Shown here: positions 37,062 through 49,479 of the stretch, one piece after another
Layout of the letters: each line of letters opens with the position of its first letter
Numbering within the stretch: position 1 is the first letter of the stretch
DNA from: Aporrectodea caliginosa
Taxonomy: Eukaryota > Annelida > Clitellata > Crassiclitellata > Lumbricidae
Length of the DNA: 64,000 bases
Direction of reading: 5' to 3'
NCBI GenBank assembly: GCA_020284085.1
Contig: JACEVL010000145.1
Location: forward strand, 1,111,983-1,175,982
The notes under the pieces: model-generated
What the model was told of the DNA's origin: nothing
Databases searched by the model: none
Seen by the model: only the letters and a program-made list of their open reading frames with translations
Program-made: the position numbers and the translations under genes

Positions 37062-38075
37062 TAAGATATTGTTAAACTCTGTAACAAATTTGATGATGTA
37101 TGGGTAATGCAAGGTTTACGTCTACGACCCTGGCAAATGCAAGATGCCGTTAAACACTGGATACTCTTATTATGTAGCGACTGCTTAGACACCTTTATAT
37201 AGCTGCAGCCGACGCTATGTAAGGTAACAATTTCGTTGAAACTATAGCTATCAATCTCGTCTATGAATTAATATGTAATTTTAGGTTGACGTTAACTACC
37301 TCGGCAAACACAAGATGTTTAAGATGTATTTAAGCACTGGAGACTTTAACTGTGGATAGTTGGGCGTTTTAGAAATTCAAAGATTTCAAATGCGACTACA
37401 ATTACCGAAGCATTATAATGGGCTAACTCCGCCCGTTCCAGTATACTAGAATACTCTGGTTGTGCCAGTCCGATGCATGGAGAATGGAGGAGACTAATTA
37501 TCTTTGTTATTACAGTGTCGTTAACCCTCGGGCTACCAAGGGGTGGTCACCACCCTCCCCTACTTTTTTTGCTTCGAGTAACACTACAGCGTAGCGATCT
37601 TCAGTTGCATCCTATTAGCAACTGGAAGCCAGTGGAGCTCACATCACAATGTAGTCGGATATGTGTGAATATTTCGGCAGAAGAATCAGAATGATACCAT
37701 CCGAAAACGACAGGGTTGGACTTTATGCTAGTTATTAGATTCTTTTGTAGTTTTGTTTAATGACGCTGCGTCATAACAAAGAAAATTAGCGTTGCCCGCC
37801 TTCTTTACAGAGTATTAGGACTGGCACCAACCGATTGCGTGTAATTTCGCGAGTTGGCTATGTATTTGCCAAGATCATTTTTGGTTACATTTCAAGGTAA
37901 CCAGTAGTTTCAGAAAAAGGGGCAACGTAAAGGAGCAAATAACTTACGGAGCTGTTTAACACATATTATAGTTTCGGAGGACGAGGTTTTCAAGGTGTCT
38001 AACGAGACTCCCACAAAGCCTTACTTTTCTTTATCTAGCTGCATGACAGAGAAAGTAGTGGCAGTCTAGTAGAGT

Positions 38076-38077
<2 letters not shown>

Positions 38078-38108
<31 letters not shown>

Positions 38109-38117
38109 GATTATTAT

Positions 38118-38180
<63 letters not shown>

Positions 38181-38205
38181 AAGTAGGCCTAGTAATAGTA
38201 GTAGT

Positions 38206-38237
<32 letters not shown>

Positions 38238-38335
38238 CAGTAGGAGTATTAGTAGTTGTATTAGTAGTAGTAGCAGTATATTAGTAGTAGTTGTTGACGT
38301 TGCTGTTGTAGAGAAAGTAGTAGTAGTAGCAGTAT
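38078..38335. repeat. (ATT)n then (AGT)n/(AGC)n tract, copy 3
   Basis: Same relative position. Preceded here by (ATT)n. Confidence 0.95.
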
Positions 38336-38407
38336 TGATCGTAATATATATAGCGCCCCTCAAGATCTGAACTCAAAGGCGGGTAGCAGTAGTGGAAGTA
38401 TTAGTAG

Positions 38408-38852
38408 CAGTGCGACCACTCTCCATTTTCTGAAATCCCCAGCTTTTGCCAGAAAACTCCCAAAGTCGGCCAAAAGTGTAGGAAAAATCCCAAGTTACTG
38501 AAAAGGAAAAGTTGTGATGAAATATGAAATGCGTTTTTAGCAATCACAATTATTCGCTTAGAAATGCCTAGCTAAGAACTTAGCAAGGAAAAAGCTAGAT
38601 GTATAACGCTGAATTAACTAATTACGGTGTTTACAAGTAACAATAATGATTAACGTCTTTCAGGTAGACCTACTGAGCGAGTTTTTTCTCATCTGATTCG
38701 CGCCATTGATTTAAAGTACAGGAAACAGTACTAAAAACTAGTCTGTAGACCTTAGAATCAAATCCCAAGATTGCTATGCAAAATCCCCAGATCCGAAGTC
38801 GACCCCAAAAATCGTAAGATCTTGGTACAATTCCTAAGGAGTGGTAACACTG
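38408..38852 (+). mobile_element. hAT-like MITE with 8-bp TSD
   Basis: 445 bp, ends CAGTGCGACCACTCTCC and GGAGTGGTAACACTG. The target-site duplication ATTAGTAG is exact on both sides (38400-38407, 38853-38860). The right terminus is nearly identical to that of 12880-13281, so both belong to one TIR group with different interiors. Confidence 0.88.
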
Positions 38853-39273
38853 ATTAGTAGCTATTACAGAGCCGGTGTCGCGTGACAGAGTCTCCCCTAA
38901 AAGTCTCCCCGGAGACTCTATTTCGAAATAGATTCTCCCCGGCCGATCTGTTTCAGAATAAATTCGCCCCCGGAGACTTTGTTTCAGAATATATAGTCTC
39001 CGGGGAGAGAATATTTCATCCCCCGTCGAAATAAAGTCTCCCCCGAGGGAGACTTTATTTCAACACCAAGATAACCTACACTAACATCATATTTATTGCA
39101 TTGTTTTGCTAACTGATGTAATAATTTATATTCGTTTGTAATGACAGTTAACATCATATGGACTAGCGCAGAGAGCGCCTTTTAGTAGAAATCTTGAAGA
39201 AGTGCTATATTAATGTTCGGTTACATTACACTTATTATAGCTCACCAATCAACTTTATTTTAGCTTCCTTGGT

Positions 39274-39495
39274 TTAAAAAAGCTTCAGTGTTTGGAAAAA
39301 GATTCCTCTCTTCATCCAACAGGCGGAAAATCTTTAATGGTTTAAAAAATGTTATGCATTCACTTGGTATATTGTCCTCTCTTGTTAAAAAAGCTTCAGT
39401 GTTTGGAAAAAGATTCCTCTCTTCATCCAACAGGCGGAAAATCTTTAATGGTTTAAAAAATGTTATGCATTCACTTGGTATATTGTCCTCTCTTG
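39274..39495. repeat. Exact 111-bp tandem duplication
   Basis: 39274-39384 is repeated without change at 39385-39495. 111 is a multiple of 3, so both strands stay open across it. Just upstream of the LINE RT fragment but not itself RT. Confidence 0.92.
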
Positions 39496-39504
39496 TTAGC
39501 TGCA

Positions 39505-40812
39505 TCATTAAATGATAAATTGAAAGACATAAGCCATTGGTTCTCAGCGAATCTACTTTCTCTAAACTTACAAAAAACATGTTTTATGATATTTGCTAAA
39601 AAAAAAGTACTTGGATATTGATATCAATATTACTATAAATGGAGTTCCACTGACACAGGTGCATGAAATTAAATTTCTTGGTGTGGTACTTACTGATGAC
39701 CTCAAATGGAGGAAGCATGCTGACATGGTAGTTAATAAAATATCTAAAATAGTGGGTATACTCTACAGAATTAGCCATATCCTTGATCTCGACAAACTAA
39801 AACTACTATACCACACCCTACTTGAACCGCATATGACATACTGCTGCTCTGTATGGTCGTCGCCACACAGAACCGGGAATTTAGACCGGATATTGAAACT
39901 CCAGAAAGCTGCTGTTAGAATAATCACCCACTCTCCTTACTTATCTCATTCCGATCCTTTATTCTGCACCCTAAGCATAATAAAAATTTATGAGTTGTCT
40001 CATTTATCTAAACTTGTGCTCATGTTTAAGTTCGTACATAATATGTTACCAAAAAAATTCTCCAATTATTTCACAACAGTTGATCAAACTCACTCCCATA
40101 ACACTCGCAGCTCATCCAACTTTGTGGTTCCTTATGCACGCACTGCATCCAGAGCGGGCAGCCTCCAGGTCTTGGGATCTCGTTTGTGGAATTCATTGTC
40201 TGATGAACTTAAAGAAGAGAAATCTCTGTCCACATTTAAAAGAGAACTGAAAATAGGCTACCTATTAAAATACAGTGAAAACTAGCTTTGTTAGAAATAA
40301 TAGGTCTTTACTGAACAAATTATCCCTGTGAATTCTGACTTGACTAACTTGGATGCAAACATTCCTTAGTTATGTAGTATTATTTTAAATAGTGCTTTAC
40401 TTAGTTTTATTTCATTTCATCTTTGTTTTGTTCTATTTTATTTTATTTCATTTTATTTCATTTTTCATAATCTTGTCATAAAATTTGCCTCTGTTTACTT
40501 TGGTTTTGATTTGTTTGCTCTATGAACTTGCTAATGATTTGTTTAATGTGTAAAATGTCTAATGTATAGTACTAAAACTATTTGGACTCAGCTGCCTGTT
40601 AGCATAATTTGTTCTCATAATTTGTTCTGGATCTGTGTGACACTAAACGTTGACTGAAATGTTAACCAGGTACTAGGGGCCAGGGTGGTATAAGCTTTTA
40701 GCTTTTTCCTGGCTTCCTGTTGCGCAGTGACTGATCTGTTTATGTCATGATGAGTACTGTTATTTGTTCTGTTTCTGTCACCCAATAAATAAATAATAAT
40801 AAATAAATATGC
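39505..40812 (+). mobile_element. CR1/Jockey-like LINE, 5'-truncated RT plus 3' UTR
   Basis: RT sequence begins with DKLKDISHWFSANLLSLNLQ and KTCFMIFAK, then shifts frame within an A-run at ~39598. It continues to 40285 with FLGVVLTDDLKWRKHAD, CCSVWSSPHRTGNLDRILKL, HNTRSSSNFVVPYARTASRA and LWNSLSDELKE. A ~500-bp 3' UTR ends in an AATAAATAAATAATAAT tail near 40785-40812. Catalytic YADD and endonuclease are missing, so it is dead on arrival. It lies inside the TIR element 38876-42547. Confidence 0.85.
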
Positions 40813-42395
40813 TGTCATTAAGACTCATTATTAATTAGCCTTATTAATTACTGCTAATCTGCTGGTTAAGTTGTCCTTTTCCCTTCTGTTTGTCTCTTTT
40901 CGCTTAATGGTTTCATATTAATTGCATATTTTAACCGTTCTGTTATATTGTTAAGTTAATTATTAGCAAAGTTGACCCTGTAAGCAGATTTTCATCCTTT
41001 TTGGGCCTTCCTTGCCACGTCACTCACCTGCTTGATAAATGGAAGTCCATTATAATCGGTAACTTCATCCATCAGCAAAGTCTGCATTGCTGACACAGAA
41101 TGAAACAGATTTCTCTCATAGACGACGTTCCTCATCTTTAGAATATTCTGCTGTATGATCCTCTTCATTTTCGGTACGGTAACGTAATTAAGCAAAGCTT
41201 CACACTCAGACTTATACATGAAAATAATTTTGAATTGTTTCACTAAGTGGTACTTATTAATGCAACTTATACCCTGTAGATATACTAACTAATATTGAAT
41301 CCTTTAAGACCATCAAAGCCTATGCAGAAATAAACTTGAGCTATGAATAATTAATTTATGGTGGTCTACCTTTCATAGTCAACCAATCAACTTTGCTCTA
41401 GCTTTTATTACCCCCGTGTGCAAAATTCCATTCTAAGCCGAATAATTCCGTGGATCAACAAATGCCTAGTAGGCTTAATCTCAAGACTAGACTGTACTGG
41501 CTTCATGGACTACAATGCTTTATTTTTTGCTTATTGGCCTATCGATACTAAATAGGTTTGGTTTAGCTGCGATTATTTAATGGGTAGTCCTATTGCCAAT
41601 AATTCCGTGAATGCCTAATCTTTATCCATGAATGCCAGAAAAGCAAGGGTAAGCTCATATCCGAAAGCCATTACTTCATTTACAATCACTGGTTATGACT
41701 TTCCTGTTCTAGGTAATAATCTGACACCAGCAAACAATAATAAGCAAACATTAGGCTAACCAGATGAATCACAGAAAATCAAGCGCAAAGTCTTATCGGT
41801 TGACTGATACCAGTTGAAGGGTAGGCCTAATCCGCATCAATAATCGCATAGAAGCCAATGCTAGCTCGTCTTAGGAAGCCAGTACAGATATAATTACTCG
41901 CAGGCTTTGTTTCAGACTACTTGTATATAGCTAATAAGCTGGCCCGATACATCTGACGCTAATCATATTGAACGACTAATATCCAACACAATTTCAGTGG
42001 TAGGTCTAACCTTAGAAGAATCACTTTGACGCTAATTAGCTCTACTTGGCATAATGAATAAATATCAATTAGTGCCTGGTAATGCTCAGAATCGTATCAG
42101 CAAACAGACTGAAACAGTGCCAACTAGCAACAGTTAAAGTCTACTTGTTGTGTGAGCTATTTTCTTAGTTATAGCCTATGACAGTGTGTTATCTCCGTTT
42201 TCATGACATAAGCGCGTCCGACATCCTATTTACATGATGCATTTACTACTATCAAACATGTATTTAACAATTTTCGCATTTAATTCCATAGTTGTTTCAT
42301 GTCCAATTCAACTAATAAACTTGAAAGTAATTTATTTCAGAAATGCACATATTAAATCCTATTTTAAATAATATAGAAAAGTAACTGAAAACAGA
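40813..42395. other. Interior of the TIR element; only the 183-bp exon-like frame
   Basis: AT-rich. CAACCAATCAACTTTG at 41381 resembles CACCAATCAACTTTATTTTA at 39243, an old internal duplication. No other exons recognised. Confidence 0.5.
41028..41210 (-). CDS. Unidentified exon-like frame, 61 codons, phase 0-0
   Basis: On the - strand, TTTTCATGTATAAG| followed by 183 bp of open frame ends at a consensus donor ATCAAGCAG|GTGAGT. The peptide (SECEALLNYVTVPKMKRIIQ.., later LMDEVTDYNGLPFIKQ) has no low complexity and is mixed helical in character. I do not recognise a family. It lies inside the TIR-bounded element 38876-42547, so it may belong to that transposon's own gene or be a captured host exon. 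No partner exons were identified. Confidence 0.35.
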
Positions 42396-42765
42396 GGGGG
42401 CGATTTTAGTAAGGGGAGACTTTGTATCGTAGATAGGGAGATTCTATTTCAATGGGGGAGACTTTGTTCCGATACAAAGTCTCCGGGGGAGACTGTTACG
42501 GCAAGGGGGCGACTCTGTTTCGGGGGAGACTTTATATCGTGACACCGGCGTCATTTGTTTTGATTAAAAAAACTCTGGTTAGTCGACCATGACTTCAAAC
42601 GTCGGTCCCGCAGATAATTCAAATGGAGCCTAGCCAAACTGTTAATTATGTCAAGTGGTTAAGAAGTTACGCTGAATAAATGTAAACAGGTGTATTATTC
42701 CAAACTAATTTCAGCCGACGTCAACGACCTTCTTTGCCATAAGATGTCGCTAAACACTGGATACA

Positions 42766-42960
42766 ATTCCCGATAGCGCATTGGATAACAAACTGGCATA
42801 GAGCGCGAGTGGTACCGAGATTGAGATCTGTAGGGCGGACATGATTTGTAGACGTGCTATTAGCGCCGTGTATTGCAGGCTGTCTATTCTGTTAGTAGTT
42901 AAGATTTATGTCTTCTGTCATTTGTGTTCTTGTGAATTGTTTCAATTGAGAAAATATTAT
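42766..42960 (+). mobile_element. tRNA-derived SINE family 1, variant 3' part
   Basis: Diverged head (GATAGCGCATTGGATAACA) and the shared middle (GCAGGCTGTCTATTCTGTTA), then TCTTCTGTCATTTGTGTTCT in place of the CATAACATGTAAATG body. A subfamily also seen in reverse at 29041-29291. Confidence 0.75.
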
Positions 42961-43864
42961 GTAACGACTGCTTAGAAACCCTTACAAACGCGTTCAACCG
43001 ACGTATGTTGATAGAAGACGATTCAAGCGCTTTTTATCTGCCTCACATCATCTAAATTCGTAGACACGAGATGTTGTTAAACAATGGATGCTTCTAATGT
43101 GTCATCAGCTTAGACACATTTACGACGCTTAATTGAATCTGTATGTAACATATTCGACATGATGGATAATGCAATATTTGAACATCTAAACATCCCGGAA
43201 TGTAATATAAATCAGTCATTCAATTAATCAATTTATCAATGAGACTTGATATAGCGCCCCTTCGATATATCTACTCAGAGGCGCTCCACGGCTGAAAAGA
43301 ATATTTGAGTATATGTAGGCCTAATTTAAAGTCGACGACTACCACCTTGGCAGAGATCTATAAGATGTCGTTAAACCAAGGTTGCCAGAATCTATGGGAA
43401 GTGCTTAGTCGCCAAATCACGTCAAGAAGTAGCCCAAATGTTGCGAGATGAACAGCTAAATGAAGACAAATATCGCGAGATCGCGAGGACAAAATTTTCA
43501 GTCTCGACCACTTTGAAAAGGAGCCCAAATCGCGCTTTTTGCGACGACTTAAAAACCGTGCGTAAAACTCTGAATGCATCGTAATCGTAATCTCCAAACT
43601 TCTAAAGCACCACTCGAAAGCCAAGCGTAGGGCACCAGCTTATTCACGAGCGCTGCATCCAACCAGTCGGTTGTTTTGGTGTCCATAACAAATCTTTGGT
43701 GTTGTGTTAGGTGAGGTATAGCTTCTACGTCAACGATCCTGGCAACCACAGCATCTCGTTTAACACTGCATACTTCTAATGATTAATGATATTACGATCT
43801 GCTTCGACACCTTTTTAAAGCTTGCAAACGACGATATATTATATTCGAGATTTTCGTTTACCAC

Positions 43865-44320
43865 TAGGACGTTTTTCAACTGTTGATTTTTGTTTAAAAT
43901 ATGTTATGTCATAATAACAAGAACCCAATGTTAGAAAATTATAAACATTACTTATTGGTTAATGAATATTCATGTTATAATATTACTAACATTCAACTTT
44001 AGTTCTTCGATATTGCATAATGGTATGGCTTGGTTAATGTACATGAACAGTTTAAAGGAATACCTTAATCAATTATAATACATGAATGATTTGTTAGTTA
44101 ATGAAATTTGTCAGGACATAATGATCACAGACAGTATGAGATGAAATACTTTATGTTTAAAAAATATTGAATATTATAGTGAAATTGTAAAGCTCCGTTT
44201 GACACCTTTAATGGTGTCGTTCGGATGCTATAAGTTTATGGTTCTGATTGTATTGTATATTTTCCGTATTGTCGTCAACGGCCTTTGATGTCATAAGACG
44301 ACGTTAAACTGTGGTGAACT
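43865..44320. repeat. Long dispersed repeat, copy B (uninterrupted)
   Basis: Empty-site counterpart of 12440-13320. It ends in TCATAAGACGACGTTAAACT. Confidence 0.85.
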
Positions 44321-44824
44321 AAAATAACACTAGGACGTCGTGGGTCATTTTTGACCCATAGCGCACTTTGCGAGCATGCCATGTAGCACCCAGTAGCCAT
44401 TACAGGACAATATTTTATGATATCTATGGCATTGTGGCCGCAAAGGCATAGACGAAAAATCTTATTAATAGCTGGTCAGATATAGGAGTTAGAGCAGCCA
44501 ATACCTAGAAGGGCGGATTGGGGTCATTTTTGACCCATGACACTATTACTACAAATGCCTATTTTTTTAGTGTATATCTTATATTAGCCTTACTTATTTA
44601 TGACGGCATTGCAAAGCTCACGTTCTTCCCGCCATTTGTAAACAGTTTGTTTATTGTTTCAAACACAATTTATATAAAAACAGCTATATCTGAGGGTTAT
44701 CGTTACCTGCGCTAAAATGAGTCGTCTTGTACGATTACTACGATATAGGCCTACAGCAAACTAAGCCCTTCGTTTGATTCAAGTTTTGATCTCCATAAAT
44801 TTTTTGATGTCCACAACAAATCTT

Positions 44825-45734
44825 GGCAAGCTTATAGAATCGGGGACCTAAATTTTCCGATATACCGCAACGTTTCGTGTTATACGTATCCATATCAAGG
44901 CATGTTCCATTGGCTGCACGCAGCATATTAAAATATTTGTAGGGATGTTGCCATTGGCTGCAAGAAAACGGTCGAGCTCGGAGATTGGTTGACCTAAAAT
45001 AAAGGCGGGCTATGACGTAAAATTAACAAGGACTATGACCTAAAATGAACGCGTACTATAAATATGTAGAGGTCACTGTTTCATAAGATGCATTATGTCG
45101 TAGCGTTTATCTGTCTAAACCCTAACGACACTAACCCCAACACTGACCCTAACCGACCCTCACGACGCAAAGTTTAATTTCACGTAAAGTATCATGACCA
45201 CAGTATAAATAATTATAATTATTTATACTGTGGTATGACGACACTAACCCTAACCCTGACCTTAACCGACCCTTACGACGTAAAGTTTTACTTTACCTAA
45301 AGTTTCAGAATCTATTAGGTTAAGTTAAGGTTATGTGTCGTAACGCGTCGTGAGGGTCGTTTAGGGTCAGTGTTAGGGTTATGTTAGCCATGTTTTTTAA
45401 TGAAACTCAAGAAATGGCATAATGGAACAGTCTCCCAGCTACAACCCATCAATGTTCATGTGCTACGTAATTTAAATCAAAATTTAAAACTCATCTATTG
45501 TCATTATACTATGGCCAAGAACACAGCGCAAAGGTTGGTCTCGGTAATGTATATTCCATGTTCCATTTAAATCGGCCAATCAGCGCAGCGCGCCCGTTTT
45601 CTAAGCTTTTCCCACATGCTTTTCCTGCGTCCAATGGCAACATGCCTAAATATGTCGTGTATAAGACGAATCCTGGCGTAAAGGTGCGTAAATTTACGCA
45701 ATATATTTTAGGTCCCCGATTCTATAAGTTTGCC
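44825..45734. mobile_element. 910-bp foldback element with central palindrome
   Basis: Ends GGCAAGCTTATAGAATCGGG and inverted GGCAAACTTATAGAATCGGG, with inward similarity for >100 bp (both arms carry GGCATGTTNCCATTGG). The centre holds a perfect 38-bp palindrome (45197-45234) flanked by telomere-like ACCCTAAC/TAACCCTAACCC stretches. These stretches recur as direct and inverted copies. No coding capacity. Confidence 0.75.
45197..45234. repeat. Perfect 38-bp palindrome
   Basis: ACCACAGTATAAATAATTA followed by its exact reverse complement, with no spacer. It sits at the centre of the foldback element and could form a cruciform. Confidence 0.95.
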
Positions 45735-45748
45735 GTAAAACTATACAG

Positions 45749-46100
45749 GCCCGCCGACAGAAATTCCGGGCCCCTAGGGTGGCCCCTAACAAATTTTGAA
45801 CAAACTGAATTTTTTCTTACTTCCACACAAAAATTTCTCATGACCTTTTTTTTTGCTTTTCCGTGAAATTGTCAGAAGAAAAATTGTCACAAGCCGCATT
45901 TTCCGCCCTCCCGGGCCCCTCGTTACGTGTTACGTTCTATTTTATAAGGCTTAACATCATAAACTTTGTATATACATCATAAACTTTGTATATCTTATTA
46001 TAATATATATCATAAGTTGATTGCGGGGGTAGCCGGCCCCTAAAAGTCGCCGGGCCCCTGGGCATTTGCCCCCCCTGCCCCCCCTCTCGGCGGGCCTGGA
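45749..46100 (+). mobile_element. hAT-like G/C-rich-ended MITE
   Basis: Left CAGGCCCGCCGACAGAAATT and right CTCGGCGGGCCTG are inverted. Adjacent GGGCCCC, CCCTAGGGTGG, and GCCCCCCCTGCCCCCCC blocks resemble the CAGGGCCGCCGAGAGGGG-type hAT ends seen in many animals. No clear 8-bp TSD. A related lone end may lie at 1067-1117. Confidence 0.6.
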
Positions 46101-46974
46101 TGTATAATAGGTAATGTAAGGTCGACGTCAATGACCCTGGCAGCCGCAAGATGTCTTCAAACACTGGATAGCCCTAATGTTGCTACGCACTGCTTAGACA
46201 CCTTTACATAGCTTTCAACTGACGATATATAAGCGACATTTTAGGTCAAACGTTAGCTTGATTAACATTCTCTTTGTAAGAAAATTGCTGCTAAATACAT
46301 GACATTGTGTTGTTTTGTCGTCAACGGCATTTGATGTCATATGATGACGGTAAACTTTGGAATAAAAAACATGTGTTGTTGAAATAGCATCATATACCAC
46401 ATTATCAATCAATCAATCAAATCAATCAAATCTCTTTTATTGAAGCCAAATGAAAACACATAACATTTCAACATAAAGTATTAGGATTGGCCGCAAGAGG
46501 AGTCCCAAAAGGGATCAAGATCCCGCTAACTAGGGACACCTAGAACAACATTACAGAAATATGACTTAGCTAAATCCTTGATAAACAGTGTACCATCAAG
46601 TTACGTACAGCAATGCAAACAGTATAGTACATATCACACAGTAAATGATTAACTCGATTCAAAACACTATGGCAATATAAAAATATAAATATTTTCACAG
46701 ACGTTATAAATTGTATTATTAATGACGTTAAACAATGAACACTAATGACTTTTTAAGGTTATGTTTTGACAGTCGTAAATGGGTGTCTTTCAAACGCTAA
46801 GAATTGATTTTCACCTCACTGTATATATTTTAAATCGTTGTCAACAGCCTTTGATGTCATACGACGACGTTACACTTTGGAGTAAATAAATAAACGTTAG
46901 CTTATAGTTTCGTCCAGGCATATGTAATTTAGGTCGACGACAACGACCTTGGTAAACACAATATTCTTTCATTC

Positions 46975-47395
46975 ATTCATTCAGAGGACTTATATATAGC
47001 GTCCCTCCAAGATAACCTACTCAGAGGCGCTCCCAGCCCAACTCCGGCGATAAAGAACAGTTTTCAAATTCTTGAAAAGGTGTATGCAGAGTCTCCAGCT
47101 AGAAGAACACGCAGCTCTGAATGGATATTATTTCACATGGTCGGCCCAACCACTGAGAAGGCCCGAAGTTGCATCTTTGATGTGCGCGCAAAGGGAACAG
47201 CAAGTTCGCCACGAGCTGCAGAACGAAGATTTCTGCTGGAAGCTAAACCTGAGGTAGGGCAACAGAACTCACGCAAGTAGGCTGGGGCGCTACCTAACTG
47301 GCACCGCCAGACCCAGACCGAAATCCTAAATTGAATGCGCTGAGAAACAGGAAGCCAGTGGCGTACGTCACGCATATAATGCGAGATATGTTTAA
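46975..47395 (-). mobile_element. CR1/L2-like LINE 3' fragment
   Basis: Antisense copy of the 2340-3092 family. The - strand shows MRDVRHWLPVSQRIQFRISV and LREFCCPTSGLASSRNLRSA. The 3' end reads as TATATAGCGTCCCTCC on the + strand after a (CATT)n tail at 46967-46982. Confidence 0.75.
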
Positions 47396-47462
47396 GATGT
47401 CGTTAAAGACTGGAAGCTTTAACTGAGGATGGTTGGGCGCTTTAGAAATAAAGAGATTGCAC

Positions 47463-47683
47463 GGGGGCCCGTGGCGCATTGGATAACATCTGGCACGCAG
47501 ACCGAGAGGTACCGAGTTCGAGCCCCCGTTAGGCGGATATGTTTGTAGGCTGCTATTAGCGCCGTTGTATTGCAAGCTGTCTGTTCTGTTAGTAGTTAAG
47601 ATTTCAATTGCATAACATGTAAATGTACAGCGCAGTGCGTTTGTCAGGCGCTTATTAAAGAAAAGATATTATTATTATTATTA
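47463..47683 (+). mobile_element. tRNA-derived SINE family 1
   Basis: Same head, body and (ATT)n tail as 36829-37061, with only scattered differences, so a young pair. Confidence 0.88.
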
Positions 47684-48559
47684 ATACAATTACGATTAGC
47701 GGGGCAGTAGCATTGTATTGTATTTAAAGATTTATAAAGCGCCTCTTACAGTGCACACCAATCAGAGACGCATTATAATGGGCTAACTCCGCCCCCTGCC
47801 CGTGCTCTGATGATGCCAGTCCAAAGCCTGCAGAAAGGAGGAGGCTAATGATCTTTGGTATGACAGTGTCGTTAAACACTCCATAACGAACTGTGTTGGT
47901 CTCAAAGGGTCGGCGACTCAACGGATGAAAAAACTCCAGTCAAAATCCTATGAACAACCAAACTATATATGGCGTCGGTGGCCGCTTTTCAGAGGTGTCT
48001 AACATTAACCAAATGTTTGAACGACATCGTATGGCTGCCTGGTCCGTTGACGTCGACCCTACCTTGCCTCGTGAGGCTAACTTAAGAATGATCCACCGAC
48101 AGCTTAGTAACCATCGCATTCACAGGACTCAGTAAGATAAAGAAAGCGACTAGCCTACTCTTAATCTGTCAAACGGAGTGTATTCTGTATATTTTTCGTT
48201 CTCAACTGAAAACTTACTTCGTCCAGTCTGTAATGTCCTTTTCGGATTCCGTGAGCACACCTGCACTTTGTAAGGAGTGCATTTAGTCAAAATAAAACTG
48301 ATTTGTAGTCACCGACAGGTATGGTCAAGTTGAATGGACCGGGAATTTAAGGTAATAAAGGCCGCTGACATCGGGGTATATTATTTCAAATAGGTCTCAC
48401 CATTCGCTTATGTGGCACACAGCTGAGACGCAAAACAGCTATAGTAATACGCAACCGGTCCAGTGATTATTATAGTGTAACGCGATAACATTTTAAAGGT
48501 GTTTTAAGAGAGCTAACCAAATGGCTGGATGGATTCATTAATTTAAAAAAGTAGGTAAG

Positions 48560-49380
48560 TATATTCTTTATTAATCAAGCATTAATTCATTTAAGATATT
48601 TATATAGCGCCCCTTCAAGATTATCTACTCATCTTTTCATGTTCATTTTTTGTTGTTGTGCTACCAATGTTTTTTGGTGAATTAAAGATTGATATAAGCA
48701 CTCCCGACACAACCCCCGGAGAAAAAGAACAGTCGAGGTTAGAGTGAAATATGGCCGTGATGGTTCTATAGGCACCAGATATAGCGCAACAGAGAACCCG
48801 TACCAGACTTCAAGGCCAGCAACGGAGAAAGCACGGCGCTGCATAACAAGAAGTTCAACCTGCCTAGAGGAGCGGATAAAACTGCGGCACTTGACGCTCA
48901 GGGTGGAACAGCAGAGCTCCTGTAGATCGACAGAGTCCAGAACCGCGAGACAGGACCAATGCAGATTGCTGAGATACGATGCGTGAAAGGGAGCCAGCGC
49001 AAGACATCCTTCATATAATCAGTGGCATGGCCGAATCTTGGGCCCGTGGCGGGCCACGGTAGGTAGAACCCGATCGAAGCACATAATCCGAGCCACCGAG
49101 GAACTCACGTTGAGGGCGCTGCAATAGTCGAGACGGGAAAAAACAACGGAATGGATGAGCGTTAAGGCCAGCATTAGAAGTTAAGGCACGGAGGACCACT
49201 CTTCTTAGCTGGGGCAGCTCAGCTGATAGTAGGCCAAGCAGTCGGGAAGAGCAGATGGATATGCAGCGCTTGAAGATTAATTCTTGGTATAGCGTGCACA
49301 AAGGTCCTGTAGGATGATAAGGTAAACTGCGGGAACTCGATCTAGGATAAGAGTCTCCAGATCGATCCTGAATGGATCGA
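48560..49380 (-). mobile_element. CR1/L2-like LINE 3' fragment, longer copy
   Basis: Antisense RT remnant of the 2340-3092 family with frameshifts (MQRRAFSVAGLEVWYGF; further upstream text matching the ..SRLDYCSAL region). The 3' UTR (TATAGCGCCCCTTCAAGAT on +) is at 48602-48625. A second LINE end (GTAGGTAAGTATATTC) abuts it at 48551. Confidence 0.7.
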
Positions 49381-49479
49381 TCCATAGTTTACCAACGAAC
49401 ATCCTATGGCAGTATAATGGCACTAAGGCCGTTGACGTAATCGACATTAATAGCTATTATTGCGAACAGTGTTCTAGTA

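Larger units (their letters stand above)
38876..42547. mobile_element. TIR element with clustered subterminal CTCCCC/GGGGAG palindromes
   Basis: Left CCGGTGTCGCG and right inverted CCGGTGTCACG form short TIRs. About 180 bp inside the left end and 150 bp inside the right end are packed with variants of AGTCTCCCCGGAGACT and TTTCGAAATA. A 360-bp relative with the same terminus lies at 28511-28867. The interior carries the LINE 39505-40812, a 111-bp tandem duplication and the unidentified exon at 41028-41210. No TSD found. Confidence 0.6.

Noticed and set aside
43378..43745. TIR element bounded by GGTTGCCAG and CTGGCAACC
   Set aside because: The right-hand copy belongs to the dispersed GTCAACGACC..TGGCAACC motif, so the inversion is probably chance.
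47950..48135. 61-codon frame with start codon
   Set aside because: Contains the dispersed GACATCGTATGGCTGCC..GTTGACGTCGAC motif; repeat-derived.
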